From Xenorhabdus japonica (GTDB lineage Bacteria > Pseudomonadota > Gammaproteobacteria > Enterobacterales > Enterobacteriaceae): 42,707 bases of DNA. The stretch spans positions 1-42,707 of the forward strand of contig NZ_FOVO01000030.1 of the NCBI RefSeq assembly GCF_900115195.1. The letters are read 5' to 3'. The position numbers and the translations under genes were made by a program. Under the pieces are notes generated by a model. It was given only the letters and a program-made list of their open reading frames with translations. It ran no database searches and was not told the DNA's origin. Below are positions 1 to 9,389 of this stretch, piece after piece (the first letter of the stretch is position 1; each line of letters starts with the position of its first letter).

Positions 1-2627
1 TGTACCTTCTTCATGTCCTCAGCAAAGGCCACCCGGTCGGTAACCTGTGTGGTCTGAATATGCAGGATTTCCGCCCGCATATCCCCGTTCACTTTCAGCT
101 GACGCTGGACAGCTGACCCCGTCAGGGCGGCAGCGGCCATAACCGCCTCAGAGTTATAGTCAATCTGCGATTGCAACCGCTTCCCGACTTCGGCGGTGAG
201 GAACTTGTTGCCTAACTCGCTCAAAATTTCCTTTGTGTTATCATCAGGCGCACCAACCGCTTCAACAAAATGTGATTTTCCGAATTCATTTATGCTGCGA
301 ACATAAAACCAATACGGCATTCCTGCTTTTAACTGGCCTTTTATCCAAAATTTGGCAATACCCAAAAAATCGGCTTTAGACTCAATTTCATTGATGTTGG
401 TGATTTGTTTTTCGGAAAACCAGAACTCAAATTGCGTATCTAGTGTCTTTGGTGCACTGATATGAGGGATCGCTTTTAACTCAAAAAATCCCGGCTCAAT
501 GTTAACTACAGAAGGTGCGGCAGGAGTGCCAATTATCATCTGAACCTTGGATTCATCCCCCAGCATACCGCTATCATCGCGGGCACGAACGCCAATCATG
601 TAAATTCCAGCATCTAGGCCATTAAAGTAGTATTCAAGTTCTTTGGTATTACTTCTCGATACCACTTTATTGTCACGATATACCGATACATCAAAAGTGA
701 TATTGCGGTTAATAGTTGTTGTAGCCCACATTGCACGAGCCTGTATCTGGGAGCTATCGAGAATATAGGCAATGCTCAACCGCTCAATGTTAGGAATGCG
801 GATAACGTTTTGTGTGGCTGGATTCCCCTGAAAATCAACGCCATTATCAACAATCGCTTCTTTCTGCGGCTCATGCTGAATACAGGTGAAGTTGTAATTG
901 CCCGTTTTATTGTCCTCGGCAATGCTCATAACCCTGAATAAACGAGTTACCAGTGATTTTTTGGAAATGGAAAAAATGCCCCATTGTCGCAAGCCGACAG
1001 GCGTATCTTTTAATGTGACAATATCGCCATTAGCAGAATCAATATCCACCCGAACAAATTTGCCCTCATTTCCCATATAAGAGAAATAACCTGATTCCCC
1101 CTTGGTAAATTCAACAGGTGCATCAAGACGAACTTCTTTGCCTGAAAATGAAAGTATCCGTCCACCAACACGCGCAACAGCGAAACTGTTATCTGCAATC
1201 TCGATAATGCCACCCGGTGTGCAGTTAATGCCCTCTCGACCTGTACTGAATGTCACTGAATCAGTTTCAAGCTTTTCAGTCTCAATTATCCATTTGCCGA
1301 CACGATGAGCCTGACCGCGACTGGTGCAACCAAAAGCAGCCACCTTTTTAATATTGATTCCAAGACGGGCCACCAGCTCATCATCTTGGATAATTTCCCG
1401 CTCGCCTTTCCAGCCGTTATCTGGGTTAGTCCATGTAACCTCAATCATGGTGTGGCGTGCTTTTTTTGCAGCAGAACTGTAGTTGAACTTTCCCTCAACC
1501 ACGTTAGCGTTGGTGAATGTCCAGACCGGATCGGATGGCCTATCCTGAAATGCAGTAAGTTTCAAACCGTCCCATACCTGCATACCACGGAATACGGACG
1601 CCAAATCATCCAGAACATCCCGCGCTTTTCGTTGAGTGGCTATGTAGGCGTTACAAGTGAAGCGAGGCTCCATTCCACCAAAGCCATTGGGTACGGATTG
1701 ATCACAATACTGAGCAATGGCATACAGTGCGAATTTGTCACAACCAAATGACCCCATCAACTTCCCGATGCCATAGCGGGTATTGGTCACTAAATCATAG
1801 AATATCCATGCTGGGTTATTGGTGTACGCTGGCTTAAAGCGTCCTGTCCATACCCCCTTATATTCACGTGTCTCAGGATCATAATTGTCAGGTACCTGAA
1901 CAATCATTCCCTTAATGTGATAGGTACGCTTTGGTGTATCAGCGAATAATGACCTATCAATACGCATACCAACCACAGCGCTATTGGGGTAGCTCATCAG
2001 GGTATCCGTGATTTCGGTATAACTGGCCCATACCGTACCGTTACGGAGTTGGTCACTTTTACTGTCATCCGTTAGGCGAGATACCCTGATTTGGAAAGGT
2101 TTTTTCTTGGGCGCATCAATAGTGTGGGATTCCAGATATTGACCGCTGATTTTCCCTGGTCCTATCTGAACGGTCTTTGCATTGTACCAACCAGAACCGT
2201 CATTTACATCAATAGCCATTTGCACTGAACTGTTGCTTTGATTGCCTTTGCTATCCGTTTGGACGAGCTGACTAACTCCCAGAGTGAACCTGACTCTATC
2301 CACATCACGGTTGGACACAGATCTGAGAATAGGCATGTCTTTTTTCACTTCAACACTGACAGGAATTTCACTTTCAACGAATGGATAATCACTGAGTGGT
2401 TCTTGGGATTGAGTGCCAGCACGCCACTGTACAGTAACGCCGTTAATATTAGGATTGCCATTTTTATCAACAACAGGAGTTCCGTTAATCCTGAACCCAT
2501 GCAGCCCGCCCACAGGCCCTTCTATTTGTCCTTCGCTGACCAGATCAACAATTCTCAAAAACTGTTTGTTTTTTAGGTTGTCGTCAACCAATGTTGGCGT
2601 ACTGCCACCGCCTCCACCCTTACCCAT
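1..2627 (-). CDS. Phage tail tip / host specificity protein J (3' end outside window)
   Basis: An open frame runs on the minus strand from ATG at 2625-2627 to the left edge without a stop, about 875 codons. It begins with a Gly-rich start (MGKGGGGGSTPTLVDDN) typical of lambda gpJ homologues, followed by the conserved early segment containing LVSEGQIEGPVGG. A region rich in beta-sandwich (fibronectin III-like) sequence follows near residues 580-800. J forms the central tail-tip hub; its C-terminal end, which is absent here, binds the host receptor. Its ATG overlaps the stop of the I gene (TAATG), so translation is probably coupled. The lambda protein is about 1130 residues, so roughly 250 or more are likely missing. 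Family assignment is secure; receptor specificity cannot be read. Confidence 0.92.
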   Translation of the reverse strand, partial: MGKGGGGGSTPTLVDDNLKNKQFLRIVDLVSEGQIEGPVGGLHGFRINGTPVVDKNGNPNINGVTVQWRAGTQSQEPLSDYPFVESEIPVSVEVKKDMPILRSVSNRDVDRVRFTLGVSQLVQTDSKGNQSNSSVQMAIDVNDGSGWYNAKTVQIGPGKISGQYLESHTIDAPKKKPFQIRVSRLTDDSKSDQLRNGTVWASYTEITDTLMSYPNSAVVGMRIDRSLFADTPKRTYHIKGMIVQVPDNYDPETREYKGVWTGRFKPAYTNNPAWIFYDLVTNTRYGIGKLMGSFGCDKFALYAIAQYCDQSVPNGFGGMEPRFTCNAYIATQRKARDVLDDLASVFRGMQVWDGLKLTAFQDRPSDPVWTFTNANVVEGKFNYSSAAKKARHTMIEVTWTNPDNGWKGEREIIQDDELVARLGINIKKVAAFGCTSRGQAHRVGKWIIETEKLETDSVTFSTGREGINCTPGGIIEIADNSFAVARVGGRILSFSGKEVRLDAPVEFTKGESGYFSYMGNEGKFVRVDIDSANGDIVTLKDTPVGLRQWGIFSISKKSLVTRLFRVMSIAEDNKTGNYNFTCIQHEPQKEAIVDNGVDFQGNPATQNVIRIPNIERLSIAYILDSSQIQARAMWATTTINRNITFDVSVYRDNKVVSRSNTKELEYYFNGLDAGIYMIGVRARDDSGMLGDESKVQMIIGTPAAPSVVNIEPGFFELKAIPHISAPKTLDTQFEFWFSEKQITNINEIESKADFLGIAKFWIKGQLKAGMPYWFYVRSINEFGKSHFVEAVGAPDDNTKEILSELGNKFLTAEVGKRLQSQIDYNSEAVMAAAALTGSAVQRQLKVNGDMRAEILHIQTTQVTDRVAFAEDMKKV

Positions 2628-3217
2628 TATTCCGTCTCCAAGCCTTGAGAAATAACATTCGAGCCTACAACCATCTCACCGTATGCAATGGGAACCGGAT
2701 AGCCTTGACCGATACGATTTTCCAGTGAATTGAAATACTGATTACCACCTGTTTTGCTTGAACCCATTTCAGGGGTTTGAGGCATTTTGGTTAACATGGA
2801 TGCCAAACCTGCACTGATCAGGGCAACGCCCGTAATTGCTAATCCGGTTGCTACTGTGCCAGTCATACCCATACTCGCCCATGCTGCCATAGATGCGCCA
2901 CCCGTATAGAATGCGGCGGCAACAGCCACAACACCCAAAATAGCCATGCCAACACCATTACCACCAGCACCAACAACAACCGGAACGATAGTAACGGTAT
3001 CCCCATCATTAAGCGGATAGTTCATACCAACGGGAATGCTATTTTCTGTCATATCCCGCCCTGCAATACGTACACGGATATGTCCATCGGACAGTGCTTG
3101 TTGAAAGCCTGTTAACTGGTAACACAAGCATCTCACCGCCTCCGCTGCATCACGAACCTCTAACTCGTAACGCCGACCAAATCTTCTAAGATGGCCTCCA
3201 AGCTGTAGTTTGACCAT
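2627..3217 (-). CDS. Tail assembly protein I (lambda gpI family)
   Basis: The protein matches lambda gpI along its length. It has an N-terminal ubiquitin-like fold segment (GHLRRFGRRYELEV, then IRVRIAGRDM), a Gly/Ala-rich hydrophobic middle that could be membrane-active, and the conserved C-terminal block NQYFNSLENRIGQGYPVPI followed by YGEMVVGS. The frame can extend to a TTG at 3256, but ATG at 3217 has a GGAG nine bases upstream and starts just before the conserved region, so I chose it (196 aa). It overlaps the end of the K gene, as in lambda, and is coupled to J by TAATG. gpI is needed for tail-tip assembly and is not a major virion component in lambda. Confidence 0.88.
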   Translation of the reverse strand: MVKLQLGGHLRRFGRRYELEVRDAAEAVRCLCYQLTGFQQALSDGHIRVRIAGRDMTENSIPVGMNYPLNDGDTVTIVPVVVGAGGNGVGMAILGVVAVAAAFYTGGASMAAWASMGMTGTVATGLAITGVALISAGLASMLTKMPQTPEMGSSKTGGNQYFNSLENRIGQGYPVPIAYGEMVVGSNVISQGLETE

Positions 3218-3873
3218 TGTTTGTGTCTCCATACTGAGTGGGTGTATCTGAGCCAATAGCCGTCATAAACATCGCGTTTACTTATGCGATCTGGCCTGTG
3301 GTGTAGGATTTGCTGATTACCGATATAAATAGCCCCATGACAAGGCGTCTGACTGCCTAGGCAGATAAGAATGATATCGCCGGGTTGAATTTCATCTACC
3401 TGTTCAAGTCCCTGACTGGCTATATTATCGAGATAAAGATTTTGCCCGGCATTCCACCATTCATCGTCACGGCTGAAATCGTCCAACTCGATACCAGCAA
3501 GGTGATAAGCATCACGGATTAATGAATAACAATCCTGTGTGCCATGTATGAATTCCCGACCCAATAAACGCGGAACAGGGCGGAATTTATGAACCCGATC
3601 ACCACAGGTCAACCACCACGGTAACCCGGTTTTAATTTGCTGCTCCCTATCTCCGGTACTCAGGCGAGACTTGCCGTTTGGGTGACTGTGAACAATGACC
3701 TCAATATCCGCAAAACACTCTGCGGTTATCCAGTCATCGGGGTTAATTTCGAAATAGTTCTCAGGATCTGGCGAAATATTGCGGCATGGAAAATAACGAC
3801 CTCCCGAAATCAGGCCGCACGATTCCCTCACCCCTTCCACTTTCGCGTGGGCGATAATGTCTTTTTCAATCAT
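3160..3873 (-). CDS. Tail assembly protein K: JAB/MPN metalloprotease-like domain fused to NlpC/P60 peptidase
   Basis: Two domains are visible. Residues 1-80 carry a JAMM-type signature: Glu17, the HSH pair at 62-64, Ser72 and Asp75. Residues 105-220 form an NlpC/P60 cysteine peptidase with Cys115 in the DCYSL motif, His179 in PCHGAIYIG, and further His at 191-192. This matches lambda gpK, a tail-tip assembly protein whose NlpC/P60 part is thought to cleave peptidoglycan during entry. All expected catalytic residues are present. The gene starts two bases after the end of L and overlaps the start of I. Confidence 0.9.
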   Translation of the reverse strand: MIEKDIIAHAKVEGVRESCGLISGGRYFPCRNISPDPENYFEINPDDWITAECFADIEVIVHSHPNGKSRLSTGDREQQIKTGLPWWLTCGDRVHKFRPVPRLLGREFIHGTQDCYSLIRDAYHLAGIELDDFSRDDEWWNAGQNLYLDNIASQGLEQVDEIQPGDIILICLGSQTPCHGAIYIGNQQILHHRPDRISKRDVYDGYWLRYTHSVWRHKQWSNYSLEAILEDLVGVTS

Positions 3874-3875
3874 GA

Positions 3876-4580
3876 TTAACCTAGCTTGTTAGCACCTAAA
3901 AAGCCGCCAAAGGGCATAGATAAAGGGCGAGGGAATCGTTTAATACAGCCGCTGTACTTCTTTGAGCAGCGGTCTTTAAGTAAATTAGTAGTTGGCTGGT
4001 CTTTTTCATCTGCCACGGGTGGGCCATCATAGCCACAGTCAGCAGAACGATATTGCCAACTGCAAATATCAGCCTGAATCACCCGCGCCGGAATCAAAGC
4101 GCCATCAGTCTCACTGGGTAATGCGAGTACATAAGTTACGAAGTCAGCGTTGGAATCTTGCTTTTGCTCTATCAGGTACTTGCTCACGGCTTCTCTGGTT
4201 GGATCTGCCTGTGGGTTGCCATTCGAAAAATTCACCGCATCAAGATAAATTTCCGGCACTTGATGACGTGTCACCACAGCACCCAAGGCATCATTGAAAT
4301 CCTGATTTATTGCTGTAATGAACCCGTTAATGTTGGCAAAAATCATTTTTGGTCTGGAGCTTGGCCCTTTGCCACTCATTTCAAATCCTGTCACCTCAAC
4401 TGGATAAGGTTCATAACGCATTCCCTGCCAGATAATAGGCTGTAACTTCCCATTCATGCCATCATGAAAGCGGTAGATGTCGCCACCAAAGACCGTTAAA
4501 TCTATCTCATACAGATTGAGAATGGCATTCTGAGCCAGTTCGGTGACCTCAATCCGCATCTCTTTTGGAATGTCTCTCAT
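3876..4580 (-). CDS. Minor tail protein L (lambda gpL family, iron-sulfur type)
   Basis: This 234-residue protein has the gpL N-terminal region (YEIDLTVFGGDIYRFHDG) and a C-terminal domain with four cysteines at 173, 182, 205 and 212. Lambda gpL is known to bind an iron-sulfur cluster through four C-terminal cysteines, and the spacing here agrees with that family. L is part of the tail-tip complex assembled with J, I and K before tube polymerisation. The start codon overlaps the stop of M (ATGA), which indicates translational coupling. Confidence 0.9.
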   Translation of the reverse strand: MRDIPKEMRIEVTELAQNAILNLYEIDLTVFGGDIYRFHDGMNGKLQPIIWQGMRYEPYPVEVTGFEMSGKGPSSRPKMIFANINGFITAINQDFNDALGAVVTRHQVPEIYLDAVNFSNGNPQADPTREAVSKYLIEQKQDSNADFVTYVLALPSETDGALIPARVIQADICSWQYRSADCGYDGPPVADEKDQPTTNLLKDRCSKKYSGCIKRFPRPLSMPFGGFLGANKLG

Positions 4581-4912
4581 GCCACCACCTCCTCAAAGAT
4601 GCAGCTAATAGACCAGCGCATCCGATGACGGTTGACCGTCCACGAACGGCAAACGAAGGTACGCAATTGGTTATCATCACTGGTTCGCCATGTGAATGAC
4701 TCTACCGCGCCTCGTGCCCGTAGAAACTCATCAATAGCACGTCCGGTCTCCACGCTCCCAACAAAGCTAAGCTGGTAGCGTTTTAACTGGTTATTGATAC
4801 CGTCTTTAATGCGCTGCTCGTAGCCGTCACCAAACTTAATCACTTTGACACGCGGCTCATGGCTGACCTCGTAGTTATCCTGTGGCCGCCACTTAAATTC
4901 TGGTTTTGTCAT
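4577..4912 (-). CDS. Minor tail protein M (lambda gpM family)
   Basis: The 111-residue product has the family features: an early PRVKVIKFGDGYEQR segment, a middle region on rotation and overlap (RYQLSFVGSVETGRAIDEFL), and a conserved FTWRTSD stretch. In lambda, gpM joins the tail-tip initiator complex and contacts tape measure and tube. It lies directly downstream of the tape measure gene after a short gap containing a terminator-like hairpin, and is coupled to L by an ATGA overlap. Confidence 0.88.
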   Translation of the reverse strand: MTKPEFKWRPQDNYEVSHEPRVKVIKFGDGYEQRIKDGINNQLKRYQLSFVGSVETGRAIDEFLRARGAVESFTWRTSDDNQLRTFVCRSWTVNRHRMRWSISCIFEEVVA

Positions 4913-4922
4913 ATTTTACCCA

Positions 4923-4946
4923 ATAAAAAACCCATCCGAAGATGAA
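4923..4946 (-). terminator. Terminator-like hairpin between tape measure and M genes
   Basis: Read on the minus strand, TTCATC-TTCG-GATGGG forms a 6-bp stem (two G-U pairs) closed by a UUCG tetraloop. It is followed directly by TTTTTTATT. It sits in the 35-bp gap after the tape measure stop. Strong readthrough or antitermination would be needed for M-J expression, or the hairpin may set the ratio of tip to tape proteins. Confidence 0.65.
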
Positions 4947-4947
4947 G

Positions 4948-7900
4948 TCATTCATTTAACATTCCACCCGGTCGGCGCTCATCTATCAGCACGTCATAAA
5001 TGGATTTCTTCACCATTCCCGACATCAATCGTGCATCCTGTTCAGAAAAGTTACCTTGTGTCTGCACACTAAACGAAATATTGATATCGCCGACAGAAAC
5101 TCCACCCCCCCCTTTCCCTATGTCTCTATTGCTAACCACCTTACCCCTGTCACCCGGTATCATATATTGATGACCATTATTAGCCTTGAATATCTCAGGC
5201 TTGTTATTTTCACCAATACGATAAGCCCCGTTCGGGCTAACTGGTCCGCCGTTTTTACGGGCACCCAATAACGCAATCATCGCAGGGACAGCGGTTGCCA
5301 TAGCCATCATGCCGACTGTAGCAGCGGATCCCATTGTTGCCACACTAGTAGCCGCAGCAGCAGGAGCCATTGCCGTAGTAATCGTCGCACCTGTAGCAAC
5401 AGCATCGACCTTAGCAGCTGTACTCGCGGCTTTCCCAATCACCATATTCTTGATTTGCTGCATACCCATCTGAACCAGCGCCGAAACAGCTTCATTCGTG
5501 ATGGTAAGCGCCAAATTTCTCATGGCTTCATTAGCTGTCTGAGTGCCGGTTAACAGCCCTGTTATGGAATTGGCAGAGCGTTGCCCCAATGATTCAACAG
5601 CATCACCTAGAAATTGATACATCTCATTTTGGCTCTTCCATTGCTCCCATTGGGAACTCGCAAGGTCTTCTTGGTATTTCTTTTCAATAGCGGCTCTGGC
5701 GGCCTCAGCTTGTTCCTTAAGCTCAGTATGCTGTTGCTCAAACTGCTTGATGGCTTCTATCTTCCTGTCATGCTCATTGATGAGATTTTGTACTGGGTCG
5801 AATTCCCCAAGAGTTTTCATAGCAGGTGATACGGCCTCATTGACTTTGCGTTGTCGCTCTTCTTCTGCGGCCTTATCCTTAATCGCTTTCATCTGTTCCT
5901 GAAAGATTTTTTCGTCGATAAGGTGTTTATCGTACATCCTCTTGAGGCCATCTTCCTCTTTCTTGCGAAGCATGGCAGAGTGAGCGGCAACATCAAGTTC
6001 AGATGCTTTAATCTTGTCGTCTCTTTCTTGATTAGCCAGCCAAATTCTTTCGGCATTAGCTTCCGCTGCTTTTAGCTGGGATTCACTAGAACCTTCCGGC
6101 ATTGCCTTGCGAACGTCATATTTAGCCATCTCAAGGCTATTTTCTTTATATCCGGTATTGAGACGATCTAAGGCTTCTTGTTGGCGTTTTAATGTTTCTG
6201 TTGCTTCATTGGCTGATTTGGAGGATTTTTTATTGGAATTTTTCGCTTCCTCTCCGTTTTGCCATATTTGTGTATACATCACTTCCAATTGTTTAATTGC
6301 ATTCTGATCTGCTATCCCCGCATCCTCGGCATCATATTGAGCTTGAAGTTCTGCTCTGGCTTTACCTTCAAGCTTACTTAAAGCGAGGCGTCTTTCAGTT
6401 TGCTTCTTTAATTTTTCACCTTCGTCACCACCCCAATTTATTTTGAGGTATTCAGAGTTAAACTCTTTCAGTTCATTAGTCGCTATACCTAGAATTTGAG
6501 CAAAATGCTCCTGTGCACCAGTCATTCTGGCAATTGAACTTATAGCTTTATCTTGAGCCTCTGCGTTTTCTTTAGCTGCTTTCATTTGCTCAACGATAGT
6601 TTCATTAACTCGCTTGTATATTAATGCTAAATATCCCTCTGCATCAGCTAACTTTATTTTCTTGCTATAAATCTCCCCTGCTAATTCTTTTGCTTTCCTA
6701 ACATTCTTATTGTAGTTCACCATGTAACCATTATTTTCATCTGTAGTTACTCCAAATTGAACAGCTAAATCCCAATATTTCTTCTGTTCCTGATTTGCTC
6801 CCCTTAGTTCTTCCTCTAGATCACTCATCTCATCCTTTAAGTTTTTTATATATTCTATCGTCTTGGCTCCAGATGCTTCTGCCTGTACTTTATTCATTTC
6901 TTTCAATTTTTTGATGAGATCTGACAAAGTTTCGCCAAATTCCATAGAGGCCTGCTTTGCTTGTTGCGCCTGTTGGTAATAATAGAATAATGCTCCACCA
7001 GCCAACATAGCAGCTCCCATAGGCCCACCAATTAATGCAAGCGCTCCCTTTAACCCTGTCAAGGTTATACTAGCTGCTTTATTTGCCGCAGTTGATCGTG
7101 CTGTCGCTATCGTTTCCGCGTTTTTGGCTTGGACGTAAGCCGCTGACGCAGCTATGGAAGCCGATTTTTTAGCATTGAGATTATCTAATGCGAATGCTTC
7201 CGCTGCGCTCCCTTTTGCTACGTTATATTCAGCCTGAGCAAGATTTAACGCAGAGGCAGCAGCATCTTTATCAGCCCAAGCCTTTCTTGTTGCTGCCTGA
7301 GCGGCATATAATGCATTCCGAGCTGAAATCTGTGTCGCTCTCGCCTCACCGATGGATGCAGCAGCACTCTCCAATTTTTTTCTCGTAGCTAGTGTCAGCG
7401 CCCCAACAAATCTAGAACCCATTACCGCAGCGACCACCAAAACCACATTTGAAACAGCATTCATGTTTTCACTCAAGGTAATAATCACATCATTAAATGC
7501 ACTAACTCCGGCTTTTACTGTAGATGACTCACCAAAGAATTTGGTCAGATTATTGCTTGCTACCTGCATAGACTGACCCATTGTCATAATGGTTTTTGCA
7601 AATTCTTTGCCAATAACATTACCTTGAGATAATAACCCCTTAACTACAACATCTGTTGTCAATTTCCCCTGCGCAGCCATTTTGCGTAATTCACCAATAT
7701 TCACACCCATAGAATCAGCCAAGGCGACCATTAGGCGACTACCCTGTTCTGCTACAGAGTTGAATTCCTCACCACGCAGAACGCCAGAAGCTATACCCTG
7801 CGACAATTGAATAATTGCGTTCTCTGCTTCCGTGGCGGTCGCACCTGAGACAATAAATCCTTGGTTAATTACCTCTGTTAGTCTCGTTAATTCAGCCGCA

Positions 7901-8298
7901 GAAATATTATATTCTCGTGTACCTCGTTCCAATCGACTATATAAAGTGGCCGTTGCATTCAGGCTGGTACGGGTATCCTGTGAAAGTTGAAATACCCTAT
8001 TGGTTACATCAATCAGTTGCTCATTAGCTCGAACAGAGTTAGCTAGCTTGTTATTTACAACCGTCCATGCATCAGCGTAAGCAGCTACTTGTTGAACCGA
8101 TAGTGCGGAGGTAAGAGCGATGGCGACTTTCGATACTGAGGATAATGCCTTTTCTGCCCCATTAACCGCCTGCCCTGTTTGATTAAAGCGTTGCTCTACC
8201 TGCCCTAGACGCGAATCTAATTGCCGTTGCGCCGTCAACAATTGCGCTACATCCATTGATACCTGATAAACGATATTACCTACTTGATATTCTGCCAT
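4948..8298 (-). CDS. Tail tape measure protein (lambda gpH family)
   Basis: At 1116 residues this is the longest complete ORF of the module. It contains the N-terminal tape-measure domain (residues about 60-280, including GEEFNSVAEQGSRLMVALAD), then hydrophobic Gly/Ala segments (for example ALIGGPMGAAMLAGGALFYY). A long charged coiled-coil middle follows, and then the lambda-type C-terminal region (WEQWKSQNEMYQFLGDAVES onward) ending in NISFSVQTQGNFSEQDARLM. It sets tail length during assembly and is ejected into the host on infection. By the rule of about 0.15 nm per residue known for siphoviruses, a tail near 165 nm is expected (inference). It lies downstream of the lipoprotein cargo gene rather than directly after the chaperone genes. 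Confidence 0.93.
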   Translation of the reverse strand: MAEYQVGNIVYQVSMDVAQLLTAQRQLDSRLGQVEQRFNQTGQAVNGAEKALSSVSKVAIALTSALSVQQVAAYADAWTVVNNKLANSVRANEQLIDVTNRVFQLSQDTRTSLNATATLYSRLERGTREYNISAAELTRLTEVINQGFIVSGATATEAENAIIQLSQGIASGVLRGEEFNSVAEQGSRLMVALADSMGVNIGELRKMAAQGKLTTDVVVKGLLSQGNVIGKEFAKTIMTMGQSMQVASNNLTKFFGESSTVKAGVSAFNDVIITLSENMNAVSNVVLVVAAVMGSRFVGALTLATRKKLESAAASIGEARATQISARNALYAAQAATRKAWADKDAAASALNLAQAEYNVAKGSAAEAFALDNLNAKKSASIAASAAYVQAKNAETIATARSTAANKAASITLTGLKGALALIGGPMGAAMLAGGALFYYYQQAQQAKQASMEFGETLSDLIKKLKEMNKVQAEASGAKTIEYIKNLKDEMSDLEEELRGANQEQKKYWDLAVQFGVTTDENNGYMVNYNKNVRKAKELAGEIYSKKIKLADAEGYLALIYKRVNETIVEQMKAAKENAEAQDKAISSIARMTGAQEHFAQILGIATNELKEFNSEYLKINWGGDEGEKLKKQTERRLALSKLEGKARAELQAQYDAEDAGIADQNAIKQLEVMYTQIWQNGEEAKNSNKKSSKSANEATETLKRQQEALDRLNTGYKENSLEMAKYDVRKAMPEGSSESQLKAAEANAERIWLANQERDDKIKASELDVAAHSAMLRKKEEDGLKRMYDKHLIDEKIFQEQMKAIKDKAAEEERQRKVNEAVSPAMKTLGEFDPVQNLINEHDRKIEAIKQFEQQHTELKEQAEAARAAIEKKYQEDLASSQWEQWKSQNEMYQFLGDAVESLGQRSANSITGLLTGTQTANEAMRNLALTITNEAVSALVQMGMQQIKNMVIGKAASTAAKVDAVATGATITTAMAPAAAATSVATMGSAATVGMMAMATAVPAMIALLGARKNGGPVSPNGAYRIGENNKPEIFKANNGHQYMIPGDRGKVVSNRDIGKGGGGVSVGDINISFSVQTQGNFSEQDARLMSGMVKKSIYDVLIDERRPGGMLNE

Positions 8299-8318
8299 TT
8301 ACTGGTTCCTTAAAAAGG

Positions 8319-8339
8319 AAAACCCCGCCAAAGCGAGGT
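8319..8339 (-). terminator. Terminator of the lipoprotein cargo gene, just upstream of tape measure
   Basis: On the minus strand ACCTCGC-TTTG-GCGGGGT forms a 7-bp stem with one U-G pair, followed by TTTTCCTTTTT. It lies after the lipoprotein stop and about 20 bases before the tape measure ATG. This is the position expected for a moron-type terminator. Confidence 0.7.
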
Positions 8340-8362
8340 CTTGGTTATCAATTAATTTTTTA

Positions 8363-8887
8363 TTACAAGGCGCTTTTCAAATCATCGGTGTCAAATTGGA
8401 TTCTCGTTTCTCCATTACCAGTTGAAATAATGGAGTTAACATTATCTTTTCTATACACACTGTATTTAGTACCTAAACAAGATCTTTTCTCCACACAACC
8501 ATATGGAATTTTTTTCACTGCATCACTATCTGTGATGTTATTTTCTGTTGCCACAGGCTCGCCAAGTTTGCTATGTGCATAAGAGGAAAGATTCTTATAA
8601 TACGATGATGAATCATCTTTCACTGTTGCTACAACACCAACTATTTTTCCATCAATAACTTGAACGAAATAATTTGCTGAGTCTCCGGCTTCTGGACTTG
8701 GAACTTTTTTTAGATCAGCTAATATGAAATGTTTTTTTGATGAGATTAAATCAACTTTTTTCACCAACCCTTGCTCTTTAATTTTCTCAAAATCACCACC
8801 AAGAGTTATACCAAAAACCTTAATTGATCTATCACAACCCGCCAGAAATAAGCAACTAATCACAACTAAAAAGAGTCTTCTCATCAC
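8363..8887 (-). CDS. Prophage lipoprotein of unknown function (moron candidate)
   Basis: The 174-residue product begins with a lipoprotein signal peptide: MMRR, a hydrophobic stretch, then lipobox L15-A16-G17-C18. Asp19 follows the lipidated cysteine. In enterobacteria, Asp at +2 favours retention in the inner membrane, so the mature protein probably faces the periplasm from there. The remainder is a soluble mixed domain with two further cysteines (in GCVEKRSC) that could form a disulfide. No family is recognised. The gene has its own promoter-like and terminator-like signals inside the late operon, so it may be expressed in the lysogen. Superinfection exclusion is one possible role, but nothing in the sequence proves it. 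Confidence 0.8.
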   Translation of the reverse strand: MMRRLFLVVISCLFLAGCDRSIKVFGITLGGDFEKIKEQGLVKKVDLISSKKHFILADLKKVPSPEAGDSANYFVQVIDGKIVGVVATVKDDSSSYYKNLSSYAHSKLGEPVATENNITDSDAVKKIPYGCVEKRSCLGTKYSVYRKDNVNSIISTGNGETRIQFDTDDLKSAL

Positions 8888-8912
8888 AATTCCCCATCAT
8901 TAAATTTTGCTC

Positions 8913-8940
8913 ATAATACCAACCAATTAGTGCAAAACAA
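8913..8940 (-). promoter_or_regulatory. Putative promoter for the lipoprotein gene
   Basis: On the minus strand TTGTTT (8935-8940) and TATTAT (8913-8918) are separated by 16 bases and lie just upstream of the lipoprotein ATG at 8887. The match is moderate. It follows the terminator of the toxin-antitoxin pair, so the lipoprotein appears to be an independent unit. Confidence 0.45.
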
Positions 8941-8942
8941 CG

Positions 8943-8966
8943 CAAAACGCCACATTTAAGTGGCAT
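8943..8966 (-). terminator. Terminator downstream of the toxin-antitoxin pair
   Basis: On the minus strand ATGCCAC-TTAAAT-GTGGCGT forms a 7-bp stem including one U-G pair, followed by TTTTGCG. It lies about 70 bases after the antitoxin stop and before the lipoprotein promoter. Confidence 0.6.
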
Positions 8967-9035
8967 TTGTGTGATGATTATTTGATTAAAGCCGAAAAAT
9001 CAGCGCGCGGCGGGTTGGGTTAACTATTATGTCTG

Positions 9036-9389
9036 TTAAGCGGCTTTATGGCGCTTACTTGCTGATTTTCTTTTTTCGTTTTTCATCGCCTTGCTGTGAG
9101 CTTCTGTCAGTATCCGTTTTTTCTCACTATTAACAAAACGATTTAAAACCTGCCGAATTAATGGTTGATAGCCCAGACCGTTAAGGTCAGCTATCATTTT
9201 CAGGTCTTCTATCAGAGACTTATTTAACCTGATTGAGATTGGCTGTAAGTCCAGCGCCTCGTTAATCAGATCCTCCGTGATATCGTCAGATACTTTAATG
9301 TGAGCCTCACTGCGACCAAGCTCACCGCTCTCCCATGCCTCATCAGTAGAAGCTATCAGGTCTGTTCGCTTATCAGTTTGTCTGCTCAT
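9036..9389 (-). CDS. BrnA/CopG-like ribbon-helix-helix antitoxin
   Basis: This 117-residue basic-tailed protein contains a ribbon-helix-helix segment at about residues 50-88: a short strand PISIRLN, helix SLIEDLKMIADLN, turn GLGY, and helix QPLIRQVLNRFV. Such proteins dimerise, bind operator palindromes with the strand pair, and neutralise a partner toxin. It is encoded directly after the toxin with an ATGA overlap; toxin-first order is the BrnT-BrnA arrangement. The palindromes upstream of the toxin gene are plausible autoregulatory operators. Family assignment is from the fold pattern and gene pairing. Activity is inferred. Confidence 0.78.
   Translation of the reverse strand: MSRQTDKRTDLIASTDEAWESGELGRSEAHIKVSDDITEDLINEALDLQPISIRLNKSLIEDLKMIADLNGLGYQPLIRQVLNRFVNSEKKRILTEAHSKAMKNEKRKSASKRHKAA

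Noticed and set aside
5056-7576. Plus-strand ORFs opposite the tape measure gene
   Set aside because: They are shadows of a long minus-strand coding region, without ribosome-binding sites or recognisable domains.
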